Positions 1-5,736 are shown, counted from the first letter of the stretch. The stretch: 6,926 bases of DNA from Clostridia bacterium (GCA_017631705.1 JAGBSU010000118.1:1-6926); one strand, 5' to 3'. Made by a program: numbers and translations. Notes: generated by a model from the letters alone, not told the origin.

Positions 1-217
1 TATCCAAACCAAACCGCAACACAGCATTAATGATACCGAGCGTGATAAGCGGTAACAACAAATTCCCGCTTTGCTGCAACATATCGGTCACACCGTATTC
101 GCCTTGCGTTAATACTTCGGTATATAAACGTGTTAAAAAGAAGGAAAGCATTTTGGAACTGAACGTACTGATAGCAAATATCACGGTATTCGAAAGTAAT
201 CGTTTATACTTGTCCAT
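1..217 (-). CDS. Oligosaccharide/polysaccharide flippase-like membrane protein, N-terminal 72 residues (partial)
   Basis: Only the first 72 codons are present; the gene runs off the left edge. Translating the minus strand from the ATG at 217 gives a protein beginning MDKYKRLLSNTVIFAISTFS, followed by SKMLSFFLTRLYTEVLTQGE, YGVTDM and then a hydrophobic stretch (LLLPLITLGIINAV) ending near RFGLD. A short basic N-terminus, a first membrane helix of the type 'LxxNTxxFAxSTFxSKxLxF', the motif LYTxVLTxxEYG and a second helix are typical of the Wzx/RfbX branch of the MOP flippase superfamily. Those proteins move lipid-linked sugar units across the membrane for capsule, teichoic-type or exopolysaccharide assembly. 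The start is well supported: AAAGGAGG lies a few bases upstream and a good promoter lies beyond it. The family call is from recognition of the N-terminus only. The substrate and full length (usually about 450-500 residues) cannot be seen. Confidence 0.8.
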   Translation of the reverse strand, partial: MDKYKRLLSNTVIFAISTFSSKMLSFFLTRLYTEVLTQGEYGVTDMLQQSGNLLLPLITLGIINAVLRFGLD

Positions 218-241
218 AATTTCCTCCTTTTATATTATGAA

Positions 242-263
242 GTTTATCTTTAATAGGATAAAC
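242..263. repeat. 7-bp inverted repeat over the flippase -10 region (possible operator)
   Basis: GTTTATC (242-248) and GATAAAC (257-263) are perfect inverted arms separated by 8 bases. The dyad covers the -10 box and predicted start point of the leftward promoter, which is where a repressor could block it. The arms are A/T rich, so chance is not excluded. Function as an operator is inference. Confidence 0.35.
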
Positions 264-283
264 ATATTTTTAATTTCTGTCAA
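255..283 (-). promoter_or_regulatory. Sigma-A-type promoter of the flippase gene
   Basis: Read on the minus strand there is a perfect -35 box TTGACA (plus 278-283), a 17-base spacer and a -10 box TATCCT (plus 255-260, 4 of 6 matches to TATAAT). Transcription would start near 248 and the leader to the ATG at 217 would be about 30 bases, ending in AAAGGAGG. The -10 and the predicted start point sit inside the inverted repeat at 242-263. Confidence 0.65.
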
Positions 284-296
284 GTCCTAATAGCGG

Positions 297-325
297 TTGC
301 ACTTTTCGGCAAATTGTGATATAGT
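297..325 (+). promoter_or_regulatory. Extended -10 promoter of the EamA transporter gene
   Basis: A weak -35 box TTGCAC (297-302) is followed by a 17-base spacer and TATAGT (320-325, 5 of 6 matches). TGA immediately before it gives the extended -10 motif TGnTATAGT, which compensates for a poor -35. Its -35 box is only 13 bases from the -35 box of the divergent flippase promoter, so the two are back to back. Confidence 0.6.
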
Positions 326-345
326 AGTACAAGTTTTTAGGAAAT

Positions 346-351
346 GAGGAA
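346..351 (+). promoter_or_regulatory. Ribosome binding site that fixes the TTG start at 357
   Basis: GAGGAA (346-351) lies 5 bases before TTG at 357. An in-frame TGA at 345-347 rules out any upstream ATG or GTG start, and the first in-frame ATG inside the gene lies far downstream beyond the first membrane helices. TTG is therefore the likely initiator. Confidence 0.6.
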
Positions 352-356
352 TTCTT

Positions 357-1253
357 TTGGCGAACCGTAGTGCTTGGCGGACAACACTCTGCCCGTTGAT
401 TTCTGCTTTTATTTGGGGTTCTGCTTTTGTAGCGCAGGATGTTGTCGCAAGCGACCTATCCCCTTTCACCGTCAATGCCATTCGTTCTTGGATTGGCGCT
501 TGTTTACTACTTATATTATCCCTTATTCTCCGCAAAAAAGCGGCTCTTCCGCCGGCAGAAACCCGCGTTTACCGCAAACGCCTTTTGTGGGGCGGTGTCG
601 GTTGCGGTGTTCTGCTCACTGCCGCCGCTAATTTACAGCAAGCCGGCATTGGTGCCACCGACCCCGGCAAAGCCGGATTTATCACCTCTTTATATGTTGT
701 ATTAGTACCAATACTCGGTATTTTCTTCCGCCGCCGTGCACCGTACACCGTGTGGATTGGCATCGGTATCGCCTTAGTCGGTTTATATCTGCTTTGCACC
801 ACTGAAAACTTCACCATCGCACCGAGCGATGCACTCATTTTATTATGTGCACTCTTTTTCGCTTTTCAAATCCTTTTGGTGGACCGTCTGCCGGATATTT
901 TCGGTATTCACCTTTCTTGTGTACAATTCTTCACGCTTGCCATTCTCAGCACCATCTTGATGTTTTTCTTTGAGACCCCGTCGTTACCGCTGATTTTGAA
1001 GAATTGGGCACCGCTTATGTATGTCGGTGTGTTTTCCACCGGTGTTGCCTACACGTTACAAATCGTATCGCAAAAAGGCGCCAACCCCACCGTGGTTACC
1101 TTGCTATTAAGTTTGGAATCGGTTTTTGCCGTACTAACCGGTTGGTTGATACAGCACGACACCCTCTCTGCGCGCGAAATGCTCGGTTGTGCTTTGATGT
1201 TTATAGCGGTCACACTCGCCAACATCCCTGTAAAACCGAAAAAGGCAGCCTGA
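357..1253 (+). CDS. EamA/DMT-family transporter, 10 membrane segments
   Basis: This 298-residue protein belongs to the drug/metabolite transporter superfamily, inner-membrane carriers that usually export amino acids, nucleosides or other small metabolites. It shows two tandem EamA repeats (about residues 10-145 and 157-290), each with five hydrophobic helices. The first repeat opens with the family-typical IWGSAFV (19-25). The second ends with the characteristic pattern LLSLESVFAVLTGWLI (250-265), then a short acidic/polar turn and a last helix LGCALMFIAVTLANI. The C-terminus is short and basic (PVKPKKAA), and the length is normal for the family. It starts with TTG, the only start consistent with the ribosome binding site and the upstream in-frame stop. 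It appears monocistronic: it has its own promoter, and the next operon has one as well. Substrate cannot be predicted from sequence in this family. Confidence 0.9.
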   Translation: MANRSAWRTTLCPLISAFIWGSAFVAQDVVASDLSPFTVNAIRSWIGACLLLILSLILRKKAALPPAETRVYRKRLLWGGVGCGVLLTAAANLQQAGIGATDPGKAGFITSLYVVLVPILGIFFRRRAPYTVWIGIGIALVGLYLLCTTENFTIAPSDALILLCALFFAFQILLVDRLPDIFGIHLSCVQFFTLAILSTILMFFFETPSLPLILKNWAPLMYVGVFSTGVAYTLQIVSQKGANPTVVTLLLSLESVFAVLTGWLIQHDTLSAREMLGCALMFIAVTLANIPVKPKKAA

Positions 1254-1329
1254 TATTGTGCTTTTTGAACAACTTTGTTTAATACTTCTTGTGAAAAACA
1301 TAGAAACAGGATTTTTTTCGAATTTACAC

Positions 1330-1358
1330 TTTACTTTGCTAACGTGGTAGTGTATAAT
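1330..1358 (+). promoter_or_regulatory. Sigma-A-type promoter of the amino acid ABC operon
   Basis: A consensus -10 box TATAAT (1353-1358) stands 17 bases after TTTACT (1330-1335, 4 of 6 matches to TTGACA). Transcription would begin near 1365. The leader of about 39 bases is A/C rich with no evident hairpin and ends in AGGAGG (1390-1395), 8 bases before the ATG. No riboswitch-like structure or T-box is visible in this short leader. Confidence 0.65.
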
Positions 1359-1403
1359 AAGCTCACAGAAAAACAAAACAACAACATTTAGGAGGAACCA
1401 ATT

Positions 1404-2240
1404 ATGAAACGTTTTTTTGCTCTTGCTTTGGCGATGTTAATGATCGTTGCTTGCTTTGCCGGCTGCGGTAAAGATAACAACGCAGGCGCAACTGCCAATA
1501 CTACGACTACCGCAACAACTGAAAAAGTCGCCACCGTCGGTTACACCATTTACGAACCGATGAACTACGAAAAAGATGGACAACTCGTCGGCTTCGATAC
1601 CGAATTAGCGAAAGCCGTATTCGACAAACTGGGATACAAAGTCGTATTCAAGTTAATCGACTGGGACCAAAAATACACCGAACTCAACTCCGGTACTATC
1701 ACCTGCATTTGGAACGGATTTACCGCCAACACCGCTGACGATGACGGTGTGGCACGTGCCGACAAAGTTGATTTTTCCTACAACTATATGGGCAACAAAC
1801 AAGTTCTCGTTGCCAAAACCGATTTGGCAAACAAAATTGCCGATGTTAAGAGCTTGGCCGGTAAAGTCGGTGCTGTGGAAAACAGCTCGGCCGGTGACAC
1901 GTATTTAACTTCCAAATTGACCGGTGCCATCAAAAAAGGTGTTACCTCTCAATTGGATGCTATGAAAGAATTGAGCATGGGCGCTGTTGATTTCGCCGTA
2001 GTGGACGAACAACTTGCCAAAGCGTATGTCGGCAAAGGCGACTATGCCGCTCTTAAGATTGCCGAAAAGGTATACAGCGATGCCGAATATTATGCTATCG
2101 GCTTCAAAAAAGGTTCGGAACTGACTGCAAACGTCAACACCACCTTGGAAGCTTTGGCTGCCGACGGCACCATCGCCAAATTAGCTGCAAAATATGGCGT
2201 ATCCAACACCGCTATTGTTGATTTCTCTGACCAAAAATAA
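1404..2240 (+). CDS. Polar amino acid ABC transporter substrate-binding lipoprotein
   Basis: This 278-residue extracytoplasmic receptor is of the SBP_bac_3 (PAAT) family. It has a lipoprotein signal peptide: basic start MKRFF, hydrophobic core, and lipobox FAGC with the lipidated cysteine at residue 21. A Thr/Ala-rich linker (about 28-40) follows. The folded domain starts with VATVGYTIYEPMNY, then the family signature GFDTELAKAVFDKLGY (63-78). Comparison with HisJ/ArgT suggests R118 (in ARADKVDFS) holds the ligand carboxylate and D201 (in VVDEQLA) the amino group, so the ligand is probably an alpha-amino acid. The loop before R118 (NTADDDGVA) is about six residues longer than in HisJ. The start is supported by AGGAGG at 1390-1395. 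It is the first gene of an operon with permease and ATPase. Which amino acid it binds cannot be told; cystine, glutamine and basic amino acids are all possible. Confidence 0.93.
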   Translation: MKRFFALALAMLMIVACFAGCGKDNNAGATANTTTTATTEKVATVGYTIYEPMNYEKDGQLVGFDTELAKAVFDKLGYKVVFKLIDWDQKYTELNSGTITCIWNGFTANTADDDGVARADKVDFSYNYMGNKQVLVAKTDLANKIADVKSLAGKVGAVENSSAGDTYLTSKLTGAIKKGVTSQLDAMKELSMGAVDFAVVDEQLAKAYVGKGDYAALKIAEKVYSDAEYYAIGFKKGSELTANVNTTLEALAADGTIAKLAAKYGVSNTAIVDFSDQK

Positions 2241-2266
2241 ACGAAAACCAACAACATCCGAAAGCC

Positions 2267-2300
2267 GCAAGGTGGTCACCGCCACCTTGCTGTTTTCTGT
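2267..2300 (+). terminator. Intercistronic stem-loop after the binding-protein gene (attenuator or 3'-end stabiliser)
   Basis: GCAAGGTGG (2267-2275) pairs perfectly with CCACCTTGC (2282-2290) around a 6-base loop. It is followed by a broken T-rich tract (TGTTTTCTGTCTTTT, starting at 2291). The 9-bp GC-containing stem is solid but the T-run is interrupted. It may therefore act as a partial terminator or as an RNA-stabilising hairpin. Either would leave the binding protein in excess over permease and ATPase, a known arrangement in ABC import operons. Confidence 0.65.
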
Positions 2301-2319
2301 CTTTTAAGAAGGATATAAC

Positions 2320-3036
2320 ATGAATTTTTGGACAATCACCCAAGAACTTCTGCAAGGATTTGGTATCACTTGTTTGCTGTTTATCATGACACTCATTTTA
2401 GCAATTCCGCTTGGACTGTTGTTCTCGTTTTGCTCTATGAGTAAACTTTCGATTATTAAAGTCCCTACCCGGATTTTCATTTGGGTCATTCGCGGTATAC
2501 CGCTGATGCTGTTTATCTTTGTTATCTATTATCTCCCCAGTCTTTTAGCGGATGGAAATGCCGCATTCAATATCTTTAATACAATCGATTTAAAAATAAC
2601 GATTGCTTCGGGAAGTAGCGAACTGTTGTGGCAAGGCCGTTTTTTGGCTGTGCTTATCGCCTTTGTTATTAACTATGCTTGTTACTTTTCCGAAATTTTC
2701 CGCGGCGGTATTGAAAGCGTTTCGCAAGGACAGTATGAAGCCGGATATGTTCTCGGGATGACTAAATCGCAAGTGTTTTTCAAAATCGTACTTAAACAGG
2801 TCATCAAACGCATCGTCCCTGCCCTTTCCAACGAGATTATCACGCTGGTTAAGGATACCGCACTCGCCAACGCGATTGCTATTCCCGAAATTATCAAGTG
2901 CGCCAAAGACATGGCTTCTTCGCAAGCACTTATTTGGCCGCTGTTTTACACCGCTGTGTTTTATTTGTTGTTCGTTGGCCTATTAACCGTTGTTTTAAAC
3001 CAAGTGGAGAAAAAACTCTCCTACTTCAAAGCGTAA
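2320..3036 (+). CDS. Polar amino acid ABC transporter permease
   Basis: This 238-residue integral membrane protein forms the channel of the importer and, as the only permease gene here, probably works as a homodimer. Its first helix region is GITCLLFIMTLILAIPLGLL. It carries the family motif RGIPLMLFIF (58-67). The cytoplasmic EAA loop that docks on the ATPase is at about 129-160 (FRGGIESVSQGQYEAG, G146, ending KIVLKQ), so the usual LPQ reads LKQ. The helix region around KDTALANAIAIPE (178-190) is also typical of His/Glu-type permeases. Between the second and third helices, residues about 72-104 form a longer outside loop than usual for HisM/GlnP (roughly 20 extra residues). The start has AAGAAGGA (2306-2313), 6 bases before the ATG. 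The gene follows the binding protein after a 79-base gap with a stem-loop, and the ATPase begins 15 bases after its stop. Confidence 0.92.
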   Translation: MNFWTITQELLQGFGITCLLFIMTLILAIPLGLLFSFCSMSKLSIIKVPTRIFIWVIRGIPLMLFIFVIYYLPSLLADGNAAFNIFNTIDLKITIASGSSELLWQGRFLAVLIAFVINYACYFSEIFRGGIESVSQGQYEAGYVLGMTKSQVFFKIVLKQVIKRIVPALSNEIITLVKDTALANAIAIPEIIKCAKDMASSQALIWPLFYTAVFYLLFVGLLTVVLNQVEKKLSYFKA

Positions 3037-3043
3037 AGGAGAG
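3016..3043 (+). promoter_or_regulatory. Inverted repeat that can sequester the ATPase ribosome binding site
   Basis: CTCTCCT (3016-3022), inside the last codons of the permease, is a perfect complement of AGGAGAG (3037-3043), the ribosome binding site of the ATPase gene. The 14-base loop contains the permease stop codon. A ribosome finishing the permease would open the stem, so this layout would couple translation of the ATPase to that of the permease. Pyrimidine-rich coding sequence can match a purine-rich site by chance, so the role is inferred. Confidence 0.4.
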
Positions 3044-3051
3044 AAGTTTAT

Positions 3052-3837
3052 ATGTCTTTACTGGATGTAAGAAACATTACGAAAAGTTTCGGTAAAACCG
3101 AAGTGCTCAAAGGCATTAGTTTTTCTCTTGAAAAGGGAAATGTGCTTTCCATTATCGGTTCTTCCGGCAGCGGTAAAACCACACTGTTGCGGTGTCTGAA
3201 TTTTTTAGAAATGCCGGACAGCGGTATTATCCGTGTTTGTGACAAAGTGTTGTTTGACGATGCCGATAAAGCCACGTTAACCGATGAACAAATTCGGCAG
3301 AACCGTTTGCATTTCGGTTTGGTGTTCCAAAACTTTAACTTGTTTCCGCAATACAACGTGCTGGAAAACGTGTGTTTAGCACCCAAACTGCAAGCTAAAG
3401 CGTTGCCGAATTACAAAACCGATGCCAAACAAATTTTGGCCGACATTGAAGAAAAAGCTCGTCATTTAATTGACGAAGTGGGGCTTTCTGCCAAATGCAA
3501 CGCATATCCGTGCGAATTATCCGGTGGTCAACAACAGCGTGTGGCCATTGCACGTGCGTTGGCACTCAATCCGGAAATTCTGTTTTTTGACGAACCGACT
3601 TCCGCGCTTGACCCGGAACTCACCGGCGAGATTTTACGAGTAATTAAAGGACTGGCGACGAAAAACATGACCATGGTGATTGTCACACATGAAATGCAGT
3701 TTGCTCGTGATGTTTCCGACCAAGTCATTTTCATGGATGATGGTCATATCGTGGAACAAGGCACCCCCGCCCAAGTGTTTGACAACACACAAAACGAACG
3801 TACCAAAGCCTTTTTGGCACGTTTTAACGAAGGATAA
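3052..3837 (+). CDS. Polar amino acid ABC transporter ATP-binding protein
   Basis: This 261-residue cytoplasmic ATPase powers the importer. All nucleotide-binding motifs are intact: Walker A GSSGSGKTT (36-44), Q-loop Q93 in VFQNFNLFPQ, signature LSGGQQQR (156-163), Walker B ILFFDEP (176-182) with catalytic E181, D-loop SALD (184-187) and switch histidine H213 in VTHEMQF. The pattern VFQNFNLFPQYNVLENV and the ending MDDGHIVEQGTPAQVF are typical of the GlnQ/HisP group. The segment between the Q-loop and the signature (about 110-150) has a small charged helical insertion (NYKTDAKQILADIEEKARHLI), slightly longer than in GlnQ. The ribosome binding site AAGGAGAG overlaps the permease stop codon, and the start is ATG. 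It is the last gene of the operon and is followed by a strong terminator. The gene symbol is left blank because the substrate is unknown. Confidence 0.95.
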   Translation: MSLLDVRNITKSFGKTEVLKGISFSLEKGNVLSIIGSSGSGKTTLLRCLNFLEMPDSGIIRVCDKVLFDDADKATLTDEQIRQNRLHFGLVFQNFNLFPQYNVLENVCLAPKLQAKALPNYKTDAKQILADIEEKARHLIDEVGLSAKCNAYPCELSGGQQQRVAIARALALNPEILFFDEPTSALDPELTGEILRVIKGLATKNMTMVIVTHEMQFARDVSDQVIFMDDGHIVEQGTPAQVFDNTQNERTKAFLARFNEG

Positions 3838-3846
3838 TCTAAGCAT

Positions 3847-3880
3847 AAAAACACCCTGCCGCATTGGCAGGGTGTTTTTG
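3847..3880. terminator. Strong bidirectional intrinsic terminator between convergent genes
   Basis: Arms of 14 bp pair perfectly, from 3847-3860 (AAAAACACCCTGCC) to 3866-3879 (GGCAGGGTGTTTTT), around a 5-base loop GCATT. The GC-rich core is flanked by an A-run on one side and a T-run on the other, so it can end transcripts on either strand. It lies 9 bases after the ATPase stop and 9 bases from the upp stop, serving both the ABC operon and upp. Confidence 0.92.
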
Positions 3881-3888
3881 TCATCTAT

Positions 3889-4521
3889 TTATTTCGTACC
3901 GAAAATACGGTCACCGGCATCGCCCAAACCGGGGACGATGTAACCATGCTCGTTGAGACATTCGTCTAACGAAGCACAATAAATCTGTACGTCGGGATGT
4001 GCTTCTTGCAACGCTTTAAGTCCTTCGGGAGCCGCAATAATGCACATGAATTTGATGTTCTTCGGACCGCGTTTTTTGATTTGACCGATAGCATCGACAG
4101 CCGAACCACCGGTAGCAAGCATCGGGTCTAACACGATAACTTCACGTTCGTGGATATCACCGGGGAGTTTGCAATAGTATTCGACCGGTTTTAAGGTTTT
4201 TTCGTCACGGTACAAACCGATATGCCCCACACGCGCAGACGGAACCAATTCCACCGCACCGTCTACCATACCCAAACCGGCACGCAGAATTGGTACAAAC
4301 GCCAATTTTCTACCGGCAATTTTGCGACCGACAGTTTTGGTAAGAGGCGTTTCCACTTCCACGTCACAAATCGGCAAATCACGAGTCGCTTCATACACCA
4401 TCAGTTCGGTGATTTCTTGAATCAGTTCACGGAATTGCTTGGAACTGGTTCTTTTATCACGCAACAAGGTAACTTTGTGTTGAATCAGGGGATGATCGGC
4501 AATAAAGGGTTTGTTTGGCAT
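3889..4521 (-). CDS. upp: Uracil phosphoribosyltransferase
   Basis: This cytoplasmic enzyme of pyrimidine salvage converts uracil and PRPP to UMP and pyrophosphate. The 210-residue product has the usual length (about 207-211) and all key motifs: RAGLGM (80-85), the PRPP loop DPMLATGGS (132-140), and the C-terminal uracil-binding signature PGLGDAGDRIFGTK (197-210). The start is set at the ATG at 4521 because GGAGGT lies 7 bases upstream (plus 4529-4534). An in-frame TTG at 4536 would overlap that site and add five residues, and it is unlikely. The gene lies 55 bases downstream of tsaB on the same strand, so it could be read from the tsaE-tsaB transcript, from its own weak promoter, or both. 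It ends at the shared terminator. Confidence 0.97.
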   Translation of the reverse strand: MPNKPFIADHPLIQHKVTLLRDKRTSSKQFRELIQEITELMVYEATRDLPICDVEVETPLTKTVGRKIAGRKLAFVPILRAGLGMVDGAVELVPSARVGHIGLYRDEKTLKPVEYYCKLPGDIHEREVIVLDPMLATGGSAVDAIGQIKKRGPKNIKFMCIIAAPEGLKALQEAHPDVQIYCASLDECLNEHGYIVPGLGDAGDRIFGTK

Positions 4522-4524
4522 AAG

Positions 4525-4554
4525 AATAACCTCCAATATTTCCTAATAACTTCC
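4525..4554 (-). repeat. Three imperfect 10-bp direct repeats in the upp leader
   Basis: On the minus strand the leader reads GGAAGTTATT, AGGAAATATT, GGAGGTTATT, back to back with period 10 (plus 4545-4554, 4535-4544, 4525-4534). The first and third differ at one position; the middle one is more diverged. The last copy contains the ribosome binding site. Possible meanings are a protein-binding array on one DNA face, extra ribosome standby sites, or chance in purine-rich DNA. Confidence 0.45.
4529..4534 (-). promoter_or_regulatory. Ribosome binding site that decides the upp start
   Basis: On the minus strand GGAGGT stands 7 bases before ATG (4521). It overlaps the alternative in-frame TTG at 4536-4534, which makes that longer start implausible. 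Confidence 0.8.
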
Positions 4555-4583
4555 TATATAGCATCACACCGTGATGTTATTGC
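4555..4583 (-). promoter_or_regulatory. Possible weak promoter for upp
   Basis: On the minus strand TATATA (plus 4555-4560) is preceded by TGC, giving an extended -10 motif (TGnTATATA). The hexamer 17 bases upstream (GCAATA) is a poor -35 and lies at the tsaB stop codon. The small hairpin at 4562-4576 falls within the spacer. This is a tentative call; upp may simply be co-transcribed with tsaE-tsaB. Confidence 0.3.
4562..4576. repeat. Short perfect palindrome directly after the tsaB stop
   Basis: CATCAC (4562-4567) and GTGATG (4571-4576) form a 6-bp stem with a 3-base loop, abutting the tsaB stop codon at 4577. No T-run follows on either strand, so it is not an intrinsic terminator. It could be an RNA 3'-end or processing hairpin, or an operator before upp. 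Confidence 0.4.
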
Positions 4584-5323
4584 TGTTGTTGTTTGCGACG
4601 CAGTTCCCGTTCCGCTTGCGGTAAACGCAGGTATGCCGGCAACAATTCGGCACCGCTGACGGTTTCCCCCATCTGTATAGCAACCACCGCTTCTCGTGCT
4701 ACACCGACGGCGTGTTGATATCTCCATTCCGGTGATGCTATTTGCAACTCCGGCACAACACCTTGCCATGCTTTGTAGCAAACCTCTGCCCCATCGCCGA
4801 TCAGCAAAATCGGGCCGAGTTCTGAAAGCAACCGTGTTTTCACTTCTTCCATCGGTAACGCTTCGTCGGGAGTCAGACGTGTAACCACACCGTTTTCCGC
4901 TAAAAAAGTAGCCGTATAGATTTGCCTACAACGAGCATCCATTGCTGCCAAGATACGACCGGTAAACGGAACACCCTCCCACCGACGAGCCATGCCTGCC
5001 AAAGTAGAAATCGGCACACATGGTAAATTTTGTGCAAACGCCAAGCCTTTCATCGTCGACACACCGATACGCACACCGGTAAACGAACCGGGACCCACCG
5101 ATACCGCGAGCGTATCCACGCTATCAAACGACAAGCCGGCATCACCAAGTGTATGTTCAATCATCGGTAGCAGCGTTTGACTGTGTGTCAGCCCGGTGTT
5201 CACATAAGAAGAGGCAAGCAACTGTTGCTGTCCGTTTTCCACACGAAGCAAAGCACAAGAGGCAGGACCTGCCGAAGATTCTACAGCAAGCACTGTAAAT
5301 GCTTCTTTTAAAAGCATTACCAT
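4577..5323 (-). CDS. tsaB: tRNA threonylcarbamoyladenosine biosynthesis protein TsaB
   Basis: TsaB (YeaZ) is an ASKHA-fold, enzymatically inactive partner of TsaD. With TsaE they transfer the threonylcarbamoyl group to A37 of ANN-decoding tRNAs. The 248-residue product shows the N-terminal strand VLAVESS (11-17), then the hallmark VGPGSFTGVRIGVSTMKGLA (76-95), STLAGMA (106-112), the AAMDAR segment (126-131), and the C-terminal AELLPAYLRLPQAER (225-239). It ends in a short basic/Gln tail (RRKQQQQ). Two starts are close: ATG at 5323 overlaps the end of tsaE by 7 bases, and ATG at 5317 shares one base with the tsaE stop (TAATG). The purine-rich AAGGGG upstream is near for the first and slightly far for the second, so the exact start is open by two residues. 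The overlap implies translational coupling to tsaE. The usual next genes, rimI and tsaD, are absent here. Confidence 0.93.
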   Translation of the reverse strand: MVMLLKEAFTVLAVESSAGPASCALLRVENGQQQLLASSYVNTGLTHSQTLLPMIEHTLGDAGLSFDSVDTLAVSVGPGSFTGVRIGVSTMKGLAFAQNLPCVPISTLAGMARRWEGVPFTGRILAAMDARCRQIYTATFLAENGVVTRLTPDEALPMEEVKTRLLSELGPILLIGDGAEVCYKAWQGVVPELQIASPEWRYQHAVGVAREAVVAIQMGETVSGAELLPAYLRLPQAERELRRKQQQQ

Positions 5324-5736
5324 TCCACCCCTTCAATCGTAATTTCACGCTCGGTATCCGAAAGGCGAGTAAACGTCACGCGAATTGCATCGTCCGGCAA
5401 AGCCGCTTCGATATTCTCGCTCCATTCCACCGCCAACACGGCACCTTGCTGTTGGTATTCAAAGAACCCGGTGGTATCCAAATCCTCCCACCCGGTGATG
5501 CGGTACATATCAAAATGTACCAGTTTAGGATTTCCGCCGTAGTCGTTCACCAACGCAAACGTTGGGCTGGATACATGTGCGCCAGGCGCCAACGTTTGCG
5601 CCATACCCCGCACAAATGCGGTTTTCCCCATACCCAAGCCACCGAAAAAAGCCACCACTGTACCGGCTTTACAGTAAGAAGCCAATTTAGCACCCAGTGC
5701 TTCGGTTTGTGCTTCGCTGTGTGTCATCACCGACAT
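5317..5736 (-). CDS. tsaE: tRNA threonylcarbamoyladenosine biosynthesis ATPase TsaE
   Basis: TsaE (YjeE) is a small P-loop ATPase that binds the TsaB-TsaD heterodimer and drives turnover of t6A synthesis on tRNA. The 139-residue product has the family's normal short length and motifs: Walker A GGLGMGKT (32-39, K38), the SSPTFALVNDY strand (56-66), HFDMYRI (74-80), and VEWSENI (103-109), which is the usual Walker B-like 'xEWxE' region. The start ATG at 5736 has AAAGGAGTG 7 bases upstream. It overlaps tsaB by 7 bases (or one, depending on the tsaB start), so the two make one operon. An extended -10 promoter lies in the 62-base gap after polA. Confidence 0.95.
   Translation of the reverse strand: MSVMTHSEAQTEALGAKLASYCKAGTVVAFFGGLGMGKTAFVRGMAQTLAPGAHVSSPTFALVNDYGGNPKLVHFDMYRITGWEDLDTTGFFEYQQQGAVLAVEWSENIEAALPDDAIRVTFTRLSDTEREITIEGVEW

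Noticed and set aside
30..290. Open frame of 86 codons on the plus strand at the left edge
   Set aside because: It is antisense to the flippase start and runs through the divergent promoter region, so it is better explained as a shadow.
1286..1318. Possible terminator for the EamA transporter gene
   Set aside because: There is a run of seven T (1312-1318), but the upstream stem (1286-1293 with 1299-1305) is A/T rich, bulged, and separated from the T-run by six bases. It is too weak to call.
1365..1403. Riboswitch or T-box leader before the amino acid ABC operon
   Set aside because: The predicted leader is only about 39 bases, A/C rich, and shows no stem or T-box-like element.
3048..3386. 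Open frame of 112 codons on the minus strand, and a similar one at 2590-2925
   Set aside because: Both are antisense shadows of the ATPase and permease genes, with no ribosome binding site and no family features.
4534..4536. TTG start for upp five codons upstream
   Set aside because: It overlaps the GGAGGT ribosome binding site. The ATG at 4521 has ideal spacing and gives the family's normal N-terminus.
4222..4659. Open frame of 145 codons on the plus strand
   Set aside because: Antisense to upp and the tsaB end. It has no recognisable domain, and upp is unmistakable on the other strand.
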